From Pseudomonas sp. MWU13-2105 (lineage in GTDB: Bacteria > Pseudomonadota > Gammaproteobacteria > Pseudomonadales > Pseudomonadaceae), in the NCBI RefSeq assembly GCF_023242315.1, contig NZ_JALLIY010000015.1:124001-188000 (forward strand): a stretch of DNA of 64,000 bases. Reading direction: 5' to 3'. Under the pieces are notes generated by a model. It saw only the letters and a list, made by a program, of their open reading frames with translations. It searched no databases and was not told the DNA's origin. The position numbers were made by a program, and so were the translations under genes. Shown here piece by piece: positions 62,122-64,000 of this stretch; within the stretch, counting starts at the first letter, position 1; each line of letters begins with the position of its first letter.

Positions 62122-62270
62122 GCAGCGCTCTTTTCTAGGGGCCCGGTTCCTTCGCTTGTAGGTGTAGCCGGTAAGACCCTTAAAGAAACGCGGCGCCTGG
62201 CGCCAAATGACTGAGAGATTAAGCGGCCAACCCATGCCGGGTTGGGCATGTGGTTTTAGAGGGCTGAGGC

Positions 62271-62504
62271 ATGTCTAGAGTCTGTCAAGTTACCGGTAAG
62301 GGTCCGGTGACTGGGAATAACATTTCCCACGCAAACAACAAAACCCGTCGTCGTTTCCTGCCGAACCTGCAGCATCACCGCTTCTGGGTCGAGTCCGAGA
62401 AGCGTTTTGTGCGTCTGCGCGTATCCGCCAAGGGCATGCGTATCATCGACAAGCGTGGCATTGATGTCGTGCTGGCCGAACTTCGTCGCGATGGCAAGGT
62501 ATAA
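62271..62504 (+). CDS. rpmB: Ribosomal protein bL28
   Basis: A 77-residue L28. MSRVCQVTGKGPVTGNNISH and NNKTRRRFLPNLQHHRFWVE are the family signature. It is part of the large subunit. rpmG follows 12 bp downstream in the conserved two-gene operon. Confidence 0.98.
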   Translation: MSRVCQVTGKGPVTGNNISHANNKTRRRFLPNLQHHRFWVESEKRFVRLRVSAKGMRIIDKRGIDVVLAELRRDGKV

Positions 62505-62516
62505 GGGAGCTAAATC

Positions 62517-62672
62517 ATGCGTGAATTGATTCGTTTGATCTCGAGCGCCGGTACTGGTCATTTCTACACGACTGACAAGAACAAGCGCACTACTCCGGAC
62601 AAAATCGAGATCAAGAAATATGATCCGGTTGTTCGTAAGCACGTGATCTACAAGGAAGGCAAAATCAAGTAA
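62517..62672 (+). CDS. rpmG: Ribosomal protein bL33
   Basis: A 51-residue L33, read directly from the sequence: MRELIRLISSAGTGHFYTTD onward, ending KHVIYKEGKIK. It lacks the CxxC pairs, so it is the zinc-free form. AGGGAG upstream (62503-62509) and the position right after rpmB support the start. An intrinsic terminator follows. Confidence 0.97.
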   Translation: MRELIRLISSAGTGHFYTTDKNKRTTPDKIEIKKYDPVVRKHVIYKEGKIK

Positions 62673-62690
62673 TTGATTTTGTTTTTCAAG

Positions 62691-62720
62691 AAAAACCCCG
62701 ACTTGTTCGGGGTTTTTTTT
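62691..62720 (+). terminator. Intrinsic terminator of rpmB-rpmG
   Basis: AACCCCG, a short loop, and CGGGGTT followed by a run of T (to 62720) form a typical Rho-independent terminator 20 bp after the rpmG stop. Confidence 0.93.
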
Positions 62721-62818
62721 CGCCTTTTTTCGGCCTGCTCCCGCCTGTTGCGTGCCTGATTCCTACATTTTTCCCGTTGCACCTTTCCTAGACTGGGCTG
62801 AACACCGAAAGGATGCGG

Positions 62819-64000
62819 ATGTGGAGAGTGCTCATGCTGATTGCGAGAATGTGTGGAATCCTGCTGTTGGTGGTATTGGCGGCGGGCAGTATTGCGGTTC
62901 AGGCCCAGGAGAGGGCCGGTACCGAGGCCTATGTGCGGCGCATGACCGAGGCGACGGTCATGGCTTGGCCGATGCTGGCAAAAATGTTCGAGACGACCCA
63001 GGTGTTTGCCGATGTCCAGTTGCTGGTCAGCGACGGGCAGCGGGCATGGCTGATGAATGCCCGGGGTGGCCAGGAACTCGATATGCCGGCGGTCGAGGCC
63101 CTGGGGCTGGCCTTCGAATACCGGCGTTTCGAAAAAATCGAGTGGCAGGGCCGTCCGGCGGTCTTTATCGGCCTGGGGCGGGATTTGCCTGAGGTCGAGC
63201 TGCAACGGCTCAAGCACCCGGAAGCGGTACCGGAACTGTTCGACCTGGCGACCCATGAAGCCTTTCATTTCTACGCTGAAGACGATTGGGCGCGCGGTCC
63301 GCTGTCCGAGCGCAGCACCCTTTACCCGGCGGTCGTCGAGCCGCGCTTGTACCGCAACCGGGTCATTCGCCATTTGCTGGCCGCGACCCGGGGTGAGCTC
63401 GATGCGCTGGGGCGCGCCAGTTATTGGTATCGCCGCTGGTTGAACGAGTTCGCCGATGAGGCCGAGCGTATCCGCGATACCGATCGCACCGAGGGGAGTG
63501 CGCGTTATGTCGAGTCGGTCGCGCAGTTGCTGGCGATGGGGCTCGAACCCCGCAGTCCGGAGTGGGAGGCGCGGCTGTTGAGGCAACTGAGCCCGTTGGG
63601 GCGTGCCGACTACCTGGCGGTCGATCATGAGAGCTATACGCTGGGCCTTCTGGCCGGATACCTGCTCGATCGTCGGCGGTTGGACTGGCTGCCCCGTGTC
63701 GCGCAGGGGGAAACGCCCCTGGGTCTGCTGCTGGGGCCGGTTGCGCCGATCAGTGATTCGCCTGATGAGTTGTTGGGTCGGCGCATCCAGGAGTCCCTGG
63801 ATGGGGTGAACGATCAGGCGGCGGAGCTGCTCGAGCCGTTCCTCCAGCGCTTCAACGATCCGGCAAGCCGGCATCTGCTGGTGCCGGGCACGGCAATGAA
63901 AGGCAGTTTTGGCAGCGGGCATTCCTTCCGCCTGGCCGGGATGGCGGAGACCATTGAAACCGGGGTTGATGCGCTGTTTGCGCTCAAGGGCGGGCGAATC
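62819..64000 (+). CDS. Putative secreted zinc metallopeptidase (HExxH), truncated by window end
   Basis: An open frame of 394 codons running off the right edge. A signal peptide (MLIARMCGILLLVVLAAGSI, cleaved near VQAQ) predicts export. Residues 146-150 read HEAFH, an HExxH zinc motif preceded by LFDLAT. Downstream EGSARYVES (225-233) has the Glu-rich look of a third ligand region in gluzincin-type peptidases. The ATG at 62819 has AAAGGA about 6 nt upstream; the ATG at 62813 abuts it. I do not recognise the family. Protease activity is an inference from the motif only. Confidence 0.72.
   Translation, partial: MWRVLMLIARMCGILLLVVLAAGSIAVQAQERAGTEAYVRRMTEATVMAWPMLAKMFETTQVFADVQLLVSDGQRAWLMNARGGQELDMPAVEALGLAFEYRRFEKIEWQGRPAVFIGLGRDLPEVELQRLKHPEAVPELFDLATHEAFHFYAEDDWARGPLSERSTLYPAVVEPRLYRNRVIRHLLAATRGELDALGRASYWYRRWLNEFADEAERIRDTDRTEGSARYVESVAQLLAMGLEPRSPEWEARLLRQLSPLGRADYLAVDHESYTLGLLAGYLLDRRRLDWLPRVAQGETPLGLLLGPVAPISDSPDELLGRRIQESLDGVNDQAAELLEPFLQRFNDPASRHLLVPGTAMKGSFGSGHSFRLAGMAETIETGVDALFALKGGRI

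Larger units (their letters stand above)
61822..62270. promoter_or_regulatory. Gene-free region upstream of rpmB, with promoter and structured leader
   Basis: A 449-bp region. It carries a long hairpin at 62004-62054, a sigma-70 promoter at 62093-62121, and an about 140-nt rpmB leader. The leader has mutually exclusive hairpins just before the ribosome-binding site AGAGGG (62258-62263). The left part should contain the promoter of the peptide-binding gene on the minus strand, which I could not define. Confidence 0.6.

Noticed and set aside
62648..63922. 424-codon minus-strand frame at the right edge
   Set aside because: It is opposite the signal-peptide-bearing HExxH frame, which has a ribosome-binding site and motif; the minus frame has neither.

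Overview
The window is chromosomal DNA of a Pseudomonas, most likely of the P. fluorescens/P. protegens group. The GC content is high. Recognisable Pseudomonas neighbourhoods include crc beside pyrE, algC-dut-coaBC-radC-rpmB-rpmG, spoT-rpoZ-gmk-yicC-rph and oxyR-recG. Several families of REP-type inverted repeats lie between genes. No tRNA, rRNA, CRISPR array or insertion sequence is evident.

Positions 1 to about 36,050 hold a complete type VI secretion system (T6SS) of the HSI-1 type in two divergent operons. The minus-strand operon runs from 18,234 down to 479: tssA, tssB, tssC, hcp, tssE, tssF, tssG, clpV(tssH), vgrG, an eagR-type chaperone gene, a large prePAAR/PAAR-Rhs effector, and a pentapeptide-repeat gene that overlaps the effector stop codon and is the likely immunity gene. 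Beyond it lies a decayed fragment of a second Rhs core. The plus-strand operon runs from 18,624 to 36,044: fha, tssJ, tssK, tssL, tssM, tagF, pppA, ppkA, tagT, tagS, tagR, tagQ. Together these encode the sheath and tube, baseplate, trans-envelope complex, spike and toxin cargo. They also encode the threonine-phosphorylation pathway (TagQRST to PpkA to Fha, opposed by PppA and TagF) that controls firing. TagJ, normally between hcp and tssE in HSI-1 clusters, is absent. The hcp gene is instead flanked by a 28-bp inverted repeat upstream and a GC-rich hairpin downstream.

Positions 36,185 to 64,000 are mostly housekeeping. In order they hold an SCP2-like small protein, a YbaK-HDOD fusion, recG, oxyR, tonB-exbD-exbB, an NAD-dependent epimerase-like gene, a lipoprotein, ridA, spoT, rpoZ, gmk, yicC and rph. 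These are followed by a DUF4870 protein, crc, pyrE, a DUF4124 protein, argB, algC (long membrane-anchored form), dut, coaBC, radC, a peptide-binding protein, and rpmB-rpmG. The last gene, a putative secreted HExxH zinc peptidase, runs off the right edge.

The least explained parts are the short Rhs C-terminal toxin with its pentapeptide-repeat partner, the decayed Rhs fragment, the structured elements around hcp, and the HExxH protein at the right edge. All family assignments were made by reading the sequences without database searches.
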